Assembly: GCF_018760735.1 (NCBI RefSeq) | Contig: NZ_JAHHZN010000012.1 | Location: 61,267 to 125,266 of the forward strand | Source of the DNA: Hymenobacter piscis | Lineage (GTDB): Bacteria > Bacteroidota > Bacteroidia > Cytophagales > Hymenobacteraceae | DNA: 64,000 bases | Reading direction: 5' to 3' | Shown here: one piece after another, positions 18,311 to 26,848 of the stretch | Layout: the number at the start of each line of letters is the position of its first letter | How positions within the stretch are numbered: the first letter of the stretch is position 1 | Notes under the pieces: generated by a model | What the model was told of the DNA's origin: nothing | Database searches by the model: none | What the model saw: the letters and a program-made list of their open reading frames with translations, nothing else | Program-made: the position numbers and the translations under genes

Positions 18311-18548
18311 TAATTAAGAATTAAGAATTAAGAATTAAGAATTAAGAATTAAGAATTAAGAATTAAAGGTATAGTCCAGGCTGCGCCGACGAGTTACATG
18401 TAGCCCGCTTTATTTTTGATGTATTTCGACACTCGGCATTTAGGAAGTTCTAATTCTTAATTCTTAATTCTTAATTCTTAATTCTTAATTCTTAATTCTT
18501 AATTCTTAATTCTTAATTCTTAATTCTTAATTCTTAATTCTTAATTAA
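18311..18548. repeat. Inverted tandem heptamer repeats (AATTAAG)n / (CTTAATT)n
   Basis: About eight units of AATTAAG (18311-18366) face about fourteen units of the complementary TTAATTC (18450-18548) across an 83-nt spacer. The transcript could fold into a long AU-rich hairpin exactly between the response regulator and kinase genes. The unequal copy numbers suggest slippage. Confidence 0.93.
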
Positions 18549-18555
18549 AAAAAGA

Positions 18556-19932
18556 ATGCTCATTCGGAACAAGCTGATTCTGCGGTTTACGCTGCTGGTG
18601 GTGGGGATTCAGCTGGTGTTTTCGGCGTTTCTTTACTACTTCCAAGCCACCACGCGGGAGCAGCGCTTTACGGGGCGCCTGACCACCAAGGCCGCCATGA
18701 CCACCCGCCTGCTGGTGCGGCGCGGGGGCCACGTGGATGAAACGCTGCTGCACCAGTTCCGGCGCCACGACCTGTTTACGATTCCGGAAGAGCAAATCAG
18801 CATTTACGGGCCGGGCCAGCACCTGCTCTACACCAGCGCCGACGGCCTGAGCCAGCTCCGCAACTCCGAGTACCTGGACCGCCTCGTGCGCGGCCAGCCG
18901 GTGCACTTCCGCGACGGGCCGCTGGAGGTAGTGGGCTTCCGCTACGTGTACCACGACCAGCCTTACTACCTGTTTGCCTCGGGCCACGATGACTTGGGCC
19001 TGGCCCAGCTGCGTAAGCTGGGTTTGATTGTGGTGGCCGGCAACCTGGCGGCGCTGGTGCTCATCATCCTGGCCGGCTGGTACTTCGCCGAGCAGGCCCT
19101 GCGACCCATTTCGCGCATCATTCAGCAGGTGGAGCGCATCAAAGCCACCGAGCTCAGCGCCCGCCTCGACGAGGGCAACGGCACCGACGAAATTGCCCAG
19201 CTCGCCCACACCTTCAACCACATGCTGGGCGGAGTGGAGCAGGCCTTTGAGTCGCAGAAGAGCTTTCTGAGCAACGCTTCCCACGAGCTGCGCACGCCCC
19301 TGGCCTCGGTGCTGGGCACCCTCGAAACGGCCTACGCCTACGATACCGACCTGGCCGAGGCCAAGCGCAGCATCGGCTCGGCGGTGGAGGAAATCAAGAA
19401 GCTGGCAGAGCTCACCAACGGCCTGCTGAGCCTGGCCCAGATTACGGACCCGGCCTTCGCGCAGGAGGCCGTGCGCCTTGATGAGTGCCTGACCCAGGCC
19501 CTCGACGCCTGCCAGCGCCGCTACCCCGGCCGGGAGCTGCGCCTGGCGTTCGGGGAGCTGCCCGCCGAGGAAGTGGACGACCTGTTTGTAGTGCGTGGCA
19601 ACGCCCGCCTGCTCACCTCGGCCCTGCTCAACCTGCTCGACAACGCCTGCAAGTACTCCACCGGTCCCGTGCTGGCCCGCCTCGACTACCCCACGCCCAC
19701 CATCCTGCGCGTGCGCATCTCCGATTCGGGCATCGGCATGGCCCCCCACGAGCTGGCCCGTATCTACGAGCCCCTGTACCGGGCCGGCACCGCCACTTCT
19801 GCTCCCGGCTACGGCCTGGGTCTGCCCATGGCCCGCAGAATCATCCTCGTTCACCGGGGCGAAATCCGGCTGACTTCCCAGCCCGGCACCGGCACCACCG
19901 CCACCGTGGAGCTACCGGCGATGAGTGAGTGA
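18556..19932 (+). CDS. Sensor histidine kinase (HAMP domain)
   Basis: A 458-aa inner-membrane kinase. TM1 is LRFTLLVVGIQLVFSAFLYYF, followed by a periplasmic sensor of about 120 residues, then TM2 (LGLIVVAGNLAALVLIILAGW). The HAMP domain follows (PISRIIQQVERIKATELSAR). The H box is SFLSNASHELRTP with the phospho-His near residue 243. The ATP-binding domain has the N box LLNLLDNACKYS, G1 ISDSGIGM and G2 GYGLGLPMARRI. It pairs with the OmpR-type regulator upstream. Its sensed signal is unknown. Confidence 0.94.
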   Translation: MLIRNKLILRFTLLVVGIQLVFSAFLYYFQATTREQRFTGRLTTKAAMTTRLLVRRGGHVDETLLHQFRRHDLFTIPEEQISIYGPGQHLLYTSADGLSQLRNSEYLDRLVRGQPVHFRDGPLEVVGFRYVYHDQPYYLFASGHDDLGLAQLRKLGLIVVAGNLAALVLIILAGWYFAEQALRPISRIIQQVERIKATELSARLDEGNGTDEIAQLAHTFNHMLGGVEQAFESQKSFLSNASHELRTPLASVLGTLETAYAYDTDLAEAKRSIGSAVEEIKKLAELTNGLLSLAQITDPAFAQEAVRLDECLTQALDACQRRYPGRELRLAFGELPAEEVDDLFVVRGNARLLTSALLNLLDNACKYSTGPVLARLDYPTPTILRVRISDSGIGMAPHELARIYEPLYRAGTATSAPGYGLGLPMARRIILVHRGEIRLTSQPGTGTTATVELPAMSE

Positions 19933-20160
19933 AGCAGGGAATGAGTGAAGGGGTGGATTGCTGAATGAGTGATTGGACAAAGGAACTGTCATCCTGAGCG
20001 GAGCGAAGGACCTTGCCACGTTGGAACGAGCCGTTGATAGGGCCGTGCTCACATGATAAGGTCCTTCGCTCTGCTCAGGATGACAGTTTTGTTTGTGCCC
20101 CGACCACCCATCCGACAATCCACCCATCCGACAATTCACCCATCCAACAATCCCACCTTC
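19925..20160. repeat. Layered repeat: GTCATCCTGAGCGGAGC palindrome flanked by GAATGAGTGA / CCATCCGACAAT tandem words
   Basis: A palindrome at 19986-20014 / 20058-20086 (CTGTCATCCTGAGCGGAGCG... and its complement) is enclosed by GAATGAGTGAA words on the left and a threefold ACCCATCC(G)ACAAT tandem on the right. Similar layering recurs at 53837-54045. It fills the gap between the kinase gene and the efflux operon; no gene is seen. Confidence 0.8.
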
Positions 20161-20220
20161 TTAACATCTTCTAACCTGCTTCTCATCCCGTTTTAATGTT
20201 GTGGGGGGAGCTTTGGGAGT

Positions 20221-20490
20221 ATGATGGGGAAACCAATTAGTCGGCGCAACTCCCGCAACCTGCTTTTGGGCCTGTTGCTGGCCACGCTCTTGCTCTCGAC
20301 CGGCCTGAATCTGTACCTGCTGCTGGAGGAACCCGCCTATCTGGCCGGTTACGAGCTCGAAGGCCCCCTGCTGGAGTCGGCCGCGGCCGTGGAGCTCGTC
20401 CAGACCCGGCGGGCCTTGGCCGAGTGCCAGGCCGGCCACCCGCTCCCGCCCGACTCGCTGGCGACGGCCGCTGCTACTGCCTACCCCTGA
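20221..20490 (+). CDS. Small single-span membrane protein of the efflux locus
   Basis: An 89-aa protein with one N-terminal membrane helix (LLLGLLLATLLLSTGLNLYLLL) after a basic leader (GKPISRRNSRN) and a short soluble tail containing one Cys. It begins at 20221 (MMGKP). Its position between a two-component system and the RND adaptor suggests a membrane accessory, but no family is recognised. A hairpin with a T run follows at 20503-20527. Confidence 0.55.
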   Translation: MMGKPISRRNSRNLLLGLLLATLLLSTGLNLYLLLEEPAYLAGYELEGPLLESAAAVELVQTRRALAECQAGHPLPPDSLATAAATAYP

Positions 20491-20502
20491 CTGCCTTGCT
20501 GA

Positions 20503-20527
20503 CCGCCCCGGCCGGGGGCGGTTTTTC
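20503..20527 (+). terminator. Rho-independent terminator-like hairpin
   Basis: CCGCCCC, loop, GGGGCGG, then TTTTTC. It lies 13 bp after the stop of the 89-aa gene and 113 bp before the adaptor gene, so it may end or attenuate the upstream transcript. Confidence 0.65.
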
Positions 20528-20639
20528 GTCTTGTCTTACCGTCTTACCGCGGGCCGGCGGGCCCGCTCACTGGCCCGCCGGGGCCTTGGCTCACACTACC
20601 GAGCCGGGGCCCCGGCGGGCTCACCTCCGAACCTTTTGT

Positions 20640-21788
20640 ATGCCCTTACCCTCCCGTTTCCGTTTGCGCCGGCTGCTGCTGCTGCCTCTCTGCGCCGCCA
20701 CCCTGGCCGGCTGCGGCTCCAACAGTCAGGCCGATACGCCTGTCAAGGAAACCCTGCCCGAACTGCCCGTCGTGCGCCTGCACTCCCGCGACACTGTGCT
20801 CACCCACGATTACGTGGCCGATATTCAGGCCGTGCGCAACGTGGAAATCCGGGCCCGGCTGGAAGGGTTTCTGGAGCAGATTTACGTGGATGAGGGCCAG
20901 ACCGTGAAAAAGGGCCAGACCCTGTTCCGCATCAACGACGCCGAGTACCGCAGCCGCCTCGACCGGGCCCAGGCCGCTTTGAGCAGCGCCCGCGCCGATG
21001 CCCGGGTGGCCCAGCTGGAACTTGAGCGCGTGCGGCTGCTGGTGAGCAAGGACATCATCTCCAAAACCGAGCTCGACGTAGCCCGGGCCAAGTACCAGGC
21101 CGCCCTCTCGCAGGTGCAGCAGGCCCGCTCGGCCCAGTCGAATGCCGAGCTGAACCTGTCGTACACGCTCATTAAGGCGCCCTTCGATGGGGTAATCAAC
21201 CGGATTCCGCTCAAGATGGGCAGCGTGGTGGAAGACGGCACCCTGCTCACGAGCCTATCGGACACCCGGGCCGTGTTTGCCTACTTTAACGTGTCGGAGG
21301 CCGAGTACCTGGAGTACGTGAAAACCCACCAGCAGGACTCGGCCCGCAGCACCAACGTGGCCACGCTGCTGCTGGCCGATGGCAGCACCTATTCGGTGAA
21401 GGGCAAGGTGGAAACGGTGGAAGCCCAGTTCGCGCCCAATACCGGCTCCATTGCCTTCCGGGCCCGCTTCGATAACCCCCGCAAGCTGCTGCGCCACGGC
21501 GCCAGCGGCAGCATCCGCCTGGCCAACACGGTCCACGACGCGGTGCTGGTGCCCCAGAAATCGGTGTTCGAGGTCCAGGACAAGAACTACGTCTACCTCG
21601 TGGACAGCACCGGGCGCGTGGCCCAGCACGCCTTCCAGCCCGAAACCCGCCTGGCCCAGTTCTACGTGGTGAAATCGGGCCTCAAAACCGGCGACCGAAT
21701 TGTGTACGAGGGCGTGCAGGGCCTGCGCGACGGGGCCCAGATTACCCCCCGCCCCCCCCAGTCCGAACCCACCGCCGAGGCGCGGTAG
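20640..21788 (+). CDS. RND efflux periplasmic adaptor (membrane fusion) lipoprotein
   Basis: A 382-aa adaptor of the AcrA/MexA type that links pump and outer-membrane channel. The lipobox is LAGC near residue 20 (ATLAGCGSNS). Domains in order: beta/lipoyl half (NVEIRARLEGFLEQIYVDEGQ), an alpha-helical hairpin (about 95-150), the second lipoyl half (LIKAPFDGVINRIPLKMGS), a beta-barrel (RAVFAYFNVSEAEYLEYV) and a membrane-proximal domain (VLVPQKSVFEVQDKNYVYLV). The ATG at 20640 gives a proper lipoprotein signal. It is the first of three efflux genes. Confidence 0.95.
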   Translation: MPLPSRFRLRRLLLLPLCAATLAGCGSNSQADTPVKETLPELPVVRLHSRDTVLTHDYVADIQAVRNVEIRARLEGFLEQIYVDEGQTVKKGQTLFRINDAEYRSRLDRAQAALSSARADARVAQLELERVRLLVSKDIISKTELDVARAKYQAALSQVQQARSAQSNAELNLSYTLIKAPFDGVINRIPLKMGSVVEDGTLLTSLSDTRAVFAYFNVSEAEYLEYVKTHQQDSARSTNVATLLLADGSTYSVKGKVETVEAQFAPNTGSIAFRARFDNPRKLLRHGASGSIRLANTVHDAVLVPQKSVFEVQDKNYVYLVDSTGRVAQHAFQPETRLAQFYVVKSGLKTGDRIVYEGVQGLRDGAQITPRPPQSEPTAEAR

Positions 21789-21805
21789 CCCGAGCCGGAA
21801 ACCAC

Positions 21806-21979
21806 AGAGAACGGTCATGCTGAGCGCAGCGCAGCCGCAGTCGAAGCATCTCTACCGCTTCGTTCTCACGTCTCGCCTCACCCCCCGGCCCCCTCTCCGA
21901 AAAAGGAGAGGGGGAGCCAGCCGACCGGATTAGCACTGCGGTAGAGATGCTTCGCCTTGGCTCAGAATGACAGTTCTCT
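21806..21979. repeat. Nested repeat: GTCATGCTGAGC palindrome with a CCCTCTCC repeat in its loop
   Basis: Outer arms 21806-21858 (AGAGAACGGTCATGCTGAGC...TACCGC) and 21939-21979 (GCGGTAGAGATGC...AGTTCTCT) are imperfect inverted copies. The loop holds 21872-21915, a copy of the CGCCTCACC/CCCCTCTCC hairpin seen at 3871-4033. One repeat family appears to have inserted into another. Confidence 0.82.
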
Positions 21980-22042
21980 AAGGTTTCACTCATTCGCTAC
22001 TTCACTCATTCACCGCTCCCCTCACGCCGCCTAGCTGTTTCT

Positions 22043-25000
22043 ATGTTCGCACTCTTCATTCGCCGGCCGGTTTTGTCGCTGGTCATTTCCTTGTTTATTA
22101 CCCTGCTGGGCGGGTTGGCGCTGTTTACGCTGCCCATCACCCAGTTTCCGGATATCGTGCCGCCGTCGGTGACGGTGACGGCCCGCTACACCGGGGCCAA
22201 CTCGGAGGTGCTGGCCAAGGCCGTAGCCACGCCCCTGGAACGGGCCATCAACGGGGTGCCGGGCATGACCTACCTGCAATCGGTGAACTCCAACAACGGC
22301 ACCACGCTCATCACCGTGTTTTTCCAGGTAGGCACCGACCCCGACCTGGCCGCCGTGAACGTGCAGAACCGGGTGCAGACCGTCATTGATGAGCTGCCCG
22401 AGGAGGTGATTAAGGCCGGCGTGGCCACCGAGAAGGAGGTAAACAGCATGCTGCTCTACCTCAATATTATGAGCGACGACCCGACGGTGAACGAGAAGTT
22501 CATCTACAACTTTGCCGACATCAACGTGCTCCAGGAGCTCAAGCGCATCGATGGCGTGGGCTTCGCCGAAATTATGGGCTCCCGCGAGTACTCCATGCGG
22601 GTGTGGCTGCGCCCCGACCGCCTGGTGGCCTACGACGTGTCGGCCGACGAGGTGGTGGACGCCATCCGGGCGGCCAACGTGGAGGCGGCCCCCGGCAAAT
22701 CGGGTGAGAGCTCGGGCAAGCAGGCCCAGGTGCTCCAGTACGTGCTACGCTACACCGGCAAGCTCTTCGAGCCCAAGCAGTACGAAAACATTGTGCTGCG
22801 GGCCAACCCCGACGGCTCGGTGCTGCGCCTGCGCGACGTGGCCGAGGTCAAGTTCGACATCCTCGACTACGGCATGATTTCCAAGATTAACGGCCGCCCC
22901 TCGGCCGCCATCATGCTCAAGCAGCGCCCTGGCTCCAACGCCTCCGAAGTCATTGAGAAAGTAAAGGAGCGCATGGCCGAGCTCCAGGGCACCAGCTTCC
23001 CGCCCGGCATGACCTACAACGTGGCCTACGACGTGTCGCGCTTCCTCGACGCGAGTATTCATGAGGTACTGCGCACGCTGGTGGAGGCGTTTTTGCTGGT
23101 GTTCGTGGTGGTGTACCTGTTTTTGCAGGACTGGCGCTCCACCCTCATTCCGGCCCTGGCCGTGCCGGTGGCGCTGGTGGGCACCCTGTTTTTCATGCAG
23201 CTGCTGGGCTTCAGCATCAACCTGCTCACCCTGTTTGCCCTGGTGCTGGCCATCGGCATTGTGGTCGATAACGCCATTGTGGTGGTGGAAGCCGTGCACG
23301 CCAAAATGCACGAGGAGCACCTGCCGGCCCTGGAGGCCACGCTGGCGGCCATGCAGGAAATCGGGGGCGCCATCGTGGCCATCACCCTGGTGATGTCGGC
23401 CGTGTTCGTGCCGGTGTCGTTCATGGACGGGCCGGTGGGCGTGTTCTACCGCCAGTTTTCGCTTACGCTGGCCATTTCCATCGTCATTTCGGGGGTGAAT
23501 GCGCTTACCCTCACTCCGGCTTTGTGCGCCCTGCTGCTCAAGCCCGTGCCCGAGGGAGCCGCCGCCCAAAAGGGGCTGATCAACCGGTTTTTCGCCGGTT
23601 TCAACCGCCGCTACGAAAGCCTGGCCCTGGGCTACCAGCGCCTGGTGCGGGCCGTAGCCAGCCGCCGCCTCGTTACCGTGGCCCTGCTGCTGATTTTCTG
23701 CGCCGCCACCTGGGGCGTGAACACCATCCTGCCGTCCGGCTTCATCCCGACCGAGGACCAGGGCATGGTGTACGTGAACGTGACGACCCCGCCCGGGGCC
23801 ACCGTGGAGCGCACCGAGCGGGTGCTCGACCAGATTGAAAAAGCCGCCGCCCAGCTCGGGCCCGTCGAGTCGGTTTCGACGCTGGCCGGCTACAGCCTCA
23901 TGAACGAGGTGGCCGGCTCCAGCTACGGCATGGGCATGATCAACCTCAAAAGCTGGGACGACCGGCAGCAGTCGGTGACCGAGCTGATTGCCGAGCTCGA
24001 AGCCAAAACCCGGCACATCACCGACGCCGACATTCAGTTCTTCCCCCCGCCCACCGTGCCCGGCTTCGGCAACTCGGCCGGCTTCGAGCTGCGCCTGCTC
24101 GACCGCACCGGCCGGGGCAACCTGCAGGAGACGGCCAAGGTCAGCCAGGACTTCATTGCCGCTTTGCGCCAGACGCCGGCCGTGGGCGCGGCCTTCACCG
24201 GCTTCGACGCCAGCTTCCCCCAGTACCTGATTCACGTCGACCAGGACCAGGCCGCCAAGAAGGGCGTGACGGTGGAAAAAGCCATGGGCACGCTCCAGAC
24301 CCTGATGGGCTCGCTCTACGCCTCCAACTTCATCCGCTTCGGCCAGATGTACAAGGTGATGGTGCAGGCCGACCCGCGCTTCCGCACCAAGCCCGAGGAC
24401 GTGCTCAAGCTCTACGTCAAAAACGACCGGGGCGAGATGGTGCCTTACTCGGCCTTTGTGCGCCTCGAGCGCGTGTACGGCCCCGAGCAGCTCACCCGCT
24501 ACAACATGTACACCTCGGCCATGCTCAACGGCGACGCGGCCCCCGGCTTCTCCTCCGGCGACGTGATTTCGACCATTGAGCGCGTGGCCGCCACCGAGCT
24601 GCCCCGGGGCTACACCTACGAGTGGAGCGGCATGACCCGGGAGCAGATTCTGAGCGGCAACCAGGCCCTGTACGTGTTCGGCATCGTGCTGCTGTTCGTG
24701 TACCTGCTGCTGGCGGCCCAGTACGAAAGCTTCCTGCTGCCCCTGCCCGTGCTGCTGAGTCTGCCCACCGGCATCTTCGGCGCCTTCCTGGCCCTCAAGC
24801 TGCTGGGCCTCGAAAATAACATCTACGCCCAGGTTTCGCTGGTGATGCTCATCGGGTTGCTGGGCAAGAACGCCATTCTGATTATCGAATTCGCGGTGCT
24901 TAAGCGCCAGGAAGGCCTCTCGGCCCTGGAGGCGGCCGTGCAGGGCAGCTACGCCCGCCTGCGCCCCATCCTGATGACCAGCTTCGCCTTCATTGCCGGC

Positions 25001-25198
25001 CTGATTCCGCTCACCATTGCCACCGGCGCGGGCGCCCTCGGCAACCGCTCCATCGGCACGGCCGCGGCCGGCGGCATGTTCATCGGCACCCTGTTCGGCG
25101 TGATCCTGATTCCGGGCCTTTACGTGCTGTTCTCGGGCGGCGGCAAGAAGCCCAAGCAGCCCGTGGAAGCGCCCGCGGAAGAGGCGGTGCTGGTGTAA
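22043..25198 (+). CDS. RND efflux pump inner-membrane permease (HAE1/AcrB type)
   Basis: A 1051-aa proton-driven pump of the AcrB/MexB class. The N-terminus MFALFIRRPVLSLVISLFI and LPITQFPDIVPPSVTVTARY are typical, as are PLERAINGVPGM, the helix block ending AIGIVVDNAIVVVEAVHAKM, VLPSGFIPTEDQGMVYVNV and the TM10 region VMLIGLLGKNAILIIEFA. The relay residues are the Asp of VVDN (AcrB D407), an Asn at the AcrB D408 position, and the TM10 Lys (K940). It sits between the adaptor and channel genes and is probably under control of the upstream two-component system. Exported substrates are not evident. Confidence 0.95.
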   Translation: MFALFIRRPVLSLVISLFITLLGGLALFTLPITQFPDIVPPSVTVTARYTGANSEVLAKAVATPLERAINGVPGMTYLQSVNSNNGTTLITVFFQVGTDPDLAAVNVQNRVQTVIDELPEEVIKAGVATEKEVNSMLLYLNIMSDDPTVNEKFIYNFADINVLQELKRIDGVGFAEIMGSREYSMRVWLRPDRLVAYDVSADEVVDAIRAANVEAAPGKSGESSGKQAQVLQYVLRYTGKLFEPKQYENIVLRANPDGSVLRLRDVAEVKFDILDYGMISKINGRPSAAIMLKQRPGSNASEVIEKVKERMAELQGTSFPPGMTYNVAYDVSRFLDASIHEVLRTLVEAFLLVFVVVYLFLQDWRSTLIPALAVPVALVGTLFFMQLLGFSINLLTLFALVLAIGIVVDNAIVVVEAVHAKMHEEHLPALEATLAAMQEIGGAIVAITLVMSAVFVPVSFMDGPVGVFYRQFSLTLAISIVISGVNALTLTPALCALLLKPVPEGAAAQKGLINRFFAGFNRRYESLALGYQRLVRAVASRRLVTVALLLIFCAATWGVNTILPSGFIPTEDQGMVYVNVTTPPGATVERTERVLDQIEKAAAQLGPVESVSTLAGYSLMNEVAGSSYGMGMINLKSWDDRQQSVTELIAELEAKTRHITDADIQFFPPPTVPGFGNSAGFELRLLDRTGRGNLQETAKVSQDFIAALRQTPAVGAAFTGFDASFPQYLIHVDQDQAAKKGVTVEKAMGTLQTLMGSLYASNFIRFGQMYKVMVQADPRFRTKPEDVLKLYVKNDRGEMVPYSAFVRLERVYGPEQLTRYNMYTSAMLNGDAAPGFSSGDVISTIERVAATELPRGYTYEWSGMTREQILSGNQALYVFGIVLLFVYLLLAAQYESFLLPLPVLLSLPTGIFGAFLALKLLGLENNIYAQVSLVMLIGLLGKNAILIIEFAVLKRQEGLSALEAAVQGSYARLRPILMTSFAFIAGLIPLTIATGAGALGNRSIGTAAAGGMFIGTLFGVILIPGLYVLFSGGGKKPKQPVEAPAEEAVLV

Positions 25199-25253
25199 TT
25201 CAGAACGGAACTCCCCCCTCTCACTACTCAGTACCCAATACTCACTACTCTCC

Positions 25254-26744
25254 ATGCCCTCACTTACCCGCTCCCTGCTCCCCCTGCTCACGGCCCTTTC
25301 GCTGGCGGCGGCGGGCTGCCGGGTGGCCGCGCCGGCAGCGGCCCCGGCCGCCACGCCCCTGCCCGCTGCCTTCCCGCTGGTGGCCGCCGATTCAGTGGCC
25401 GCGGACTCCGCTTCCTACGCCGATCAGCCCTGGCGGGAGCTGTTCGGGGATGCCAACCTGCGCGGGCTCATTGACACGGCCCTGCAGGCCAACCCCGACG
25501 CCCGCATTGCCCTGCAGCGCCTCGAAATTGCCCGGGCCGATTTGCAGCTTCGGCGCGGGGCCCTGCGGCCCACCGTGGATGGGGTGGCCAGCGCCGGCGT
25601 GGACCGCTTCGGCTACTATACGATGAACGGCATCGGCAACTACGACACCAACCTGTCGGGCAACATTGAGGGCAAGGAGCGCATCCCCACCCCCACGCCC
25701 GACTTCTTCCTGGGCCTGCGCTCGTCCTGGGAAATTGACCTCTGGGGCAAGCTGCGCCAGCGCCGCCAGGCCGCCTACCTGCGCCTGCTGGCCACCCAGA
25801 AGGGCCGCCACCTCATCGAAACCGAGCTGGTGGCCGAAGTGGCCCGTCTCTACTTCAACCTGCTGGGCCAGGACAACGAGCTGCGGGTGCTGGAGAAAAA
25901 CCAGCGCCTCCAGGAGCGCGCCCTCGACATTGTGGGCACCCTCAAGCGGGCCGGGCGGGCCAACGAGCTGGCCGTGCAGCAGTTCACGGCCCAGCTGCTG
26001 CGCACCCGCAGCCTGGAGGCCGAAACCCGCCAGCGCATTGCCGCCACCGAAAACACGCTCAACCGCCTGCTCGGCCGCTACCCCCAGCCCATCCGCCGCA
26101 GCCTGCCTATTCTGGAGCAGCCCCTGCCCGCCCAGGTAGCGTCCGGCCTGCCCGCCGCCATGCTCCTGCGCCGCCCCGATGTGCGCCAGGCCGAGCTGGA
26201 GCTGGCCGCCACCCGCGCCGACGTAGCCGCGGCCCGGGCCGCCTTCCTGCCCTCGCTCAACCTCACGCCCTACTTGGGCCTGAACGCCTACCGGGCCTCG
26301 GTGCTGTTTTCCACGCCCGGCTCCCTGGCCTACGGGCTGCTGGCCGGCCTCTCGGCCCCGCTGCTCAACCGCGCCGCTCTCCAGGCCGGCTACCGCCGCT
26401 CCGTGGCCGAGCAGCAGATGGCCTACCACACGTACCAGAAGGCTATCCAGACGGGCTTCGAGGAGGTTGCCACCAACCTGCGGGGCGTGGGCAACTACCA
26501 GCGCATGTACGAGCTTCAGCAGCAGGAAGTAACGGCCCTCAATAAGGCCGTAAGCGTGTCCGACGACCTCTACAAGGCCAACTACGCCACCTACCTGGAG
26601 GTGGTCACGGCCCAGCGCAGCGTGCTGGAAGCCGAGCTGAACCTGACCAACACCCGCCGCCAGCAGTTTCTGCTGCTCATCGACCTCTACCGCGCCCTCG
26701 GCGGCGGCTGGACGGCCGGGGCTGGGACGGAGGCTGGGGAGTAG
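25254..26744 (+). CDS. RND efflux outer-membrane lipoprotein (NodT/OprM type)
   Basis: A 496-aa TolC-like channel, third gene of the efflux operon. The lipobox is LAAAGC near residue 22. Paired TolC repeats are visible as long helices: PWRELFGDANLRGLIDTAL, NPDARIALQRLEIARADLQL, WEIDLWGKLRQRRQAAYL, ETELVAEVARLYFNLL, then LRRPDVRQAELELAATRADV and LSAPLLNRAALQAGYRRSVA in the second half. The motif WEIDLWGK is typical of the NodT group. The gap to the pump gene is 55 bp and contains CTCACTACTC-type repeat words. Confidence 0.94.
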   Translation: MPSLTRSLLPLLTALSLAAAGCRVAAPAAAPAATPLPAAFPLVAADSVAADSASYADQPWRELFGDANLRGLIDTALQANPDARIALQRLEIARADLQLRRGALRPTVDGVASAGVDRFGYYTMNGIGNYDTNLSGNIEGKERIPTPTPDFFLGLRSSWEIDLWGKLRQRRQAAYLRLLATQKGRHLIETELVAEVARLYFNLLGQDNELRVLEKNQRLQERALDIVGTLKRAGRANELAVQQFTAQLLRTRSLEAETRQRIAATENTLNRLLGRYPQPIRRSLPILEQPLPAQVASGLPAAMLLRRPDVRQAELELAATRADVAAARAAFLPSLNLTPYLGLNAYRASVLFSTPGSLAYGLLAGLSAPLLNRAALQAGYRRSVAEQQMAYHTYQKAIQTGFEEVATNLRGVGNYQRMYELQQQEVTALNKAVSVSDDLYKANYATYLEVVTAQRSVLEAELNLTNTRRQQFLLLIDLYRALGGGWTAGAGTEAGE

Positions 26745-26756
26745 GCACTTTTGAAA

Positions 26757-26842
26757 TTCCCACGAACGTCCGCTGGGCGCTGCGCAGAGGAAGGAAGTTT
26801 ATCCCTCACCTCTGCGCAGCGCCCAGCGGACGTTCGTGGGAA
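26757..26842. repeat. Perfect 34-bp inverted repeat between convergent genes
   Basis: Arms 26757-26790 and 26809-26842 are exact reverse complements (outer end TTCCCACGAACGTCC, inner GCGCAGAGG). It starts 12 bp after the channel gene stop and ends 6 bp before the stop of the convergent aldo/keto reductase gene, so it may serve both as a terminator. Confidence 0.93.
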
Positions 26843-26848
26843 ACCTAT

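Noticed and set aside
18311..18548. CRISPR or telomere-like array
   Set aside because: Uninterrupted 7-bp units in two opposed blocks; this is simple-sequence slippage with an inverted arrangement.
22745..25354. 869-codon open frame antisense to the RND pump gene
   Set aside because: Long antisense frames are expected in GC-rich coding DNA; its translation is low-complexity and His/Gly/Val-rich, while the opposite strand encodes a full RND pump.
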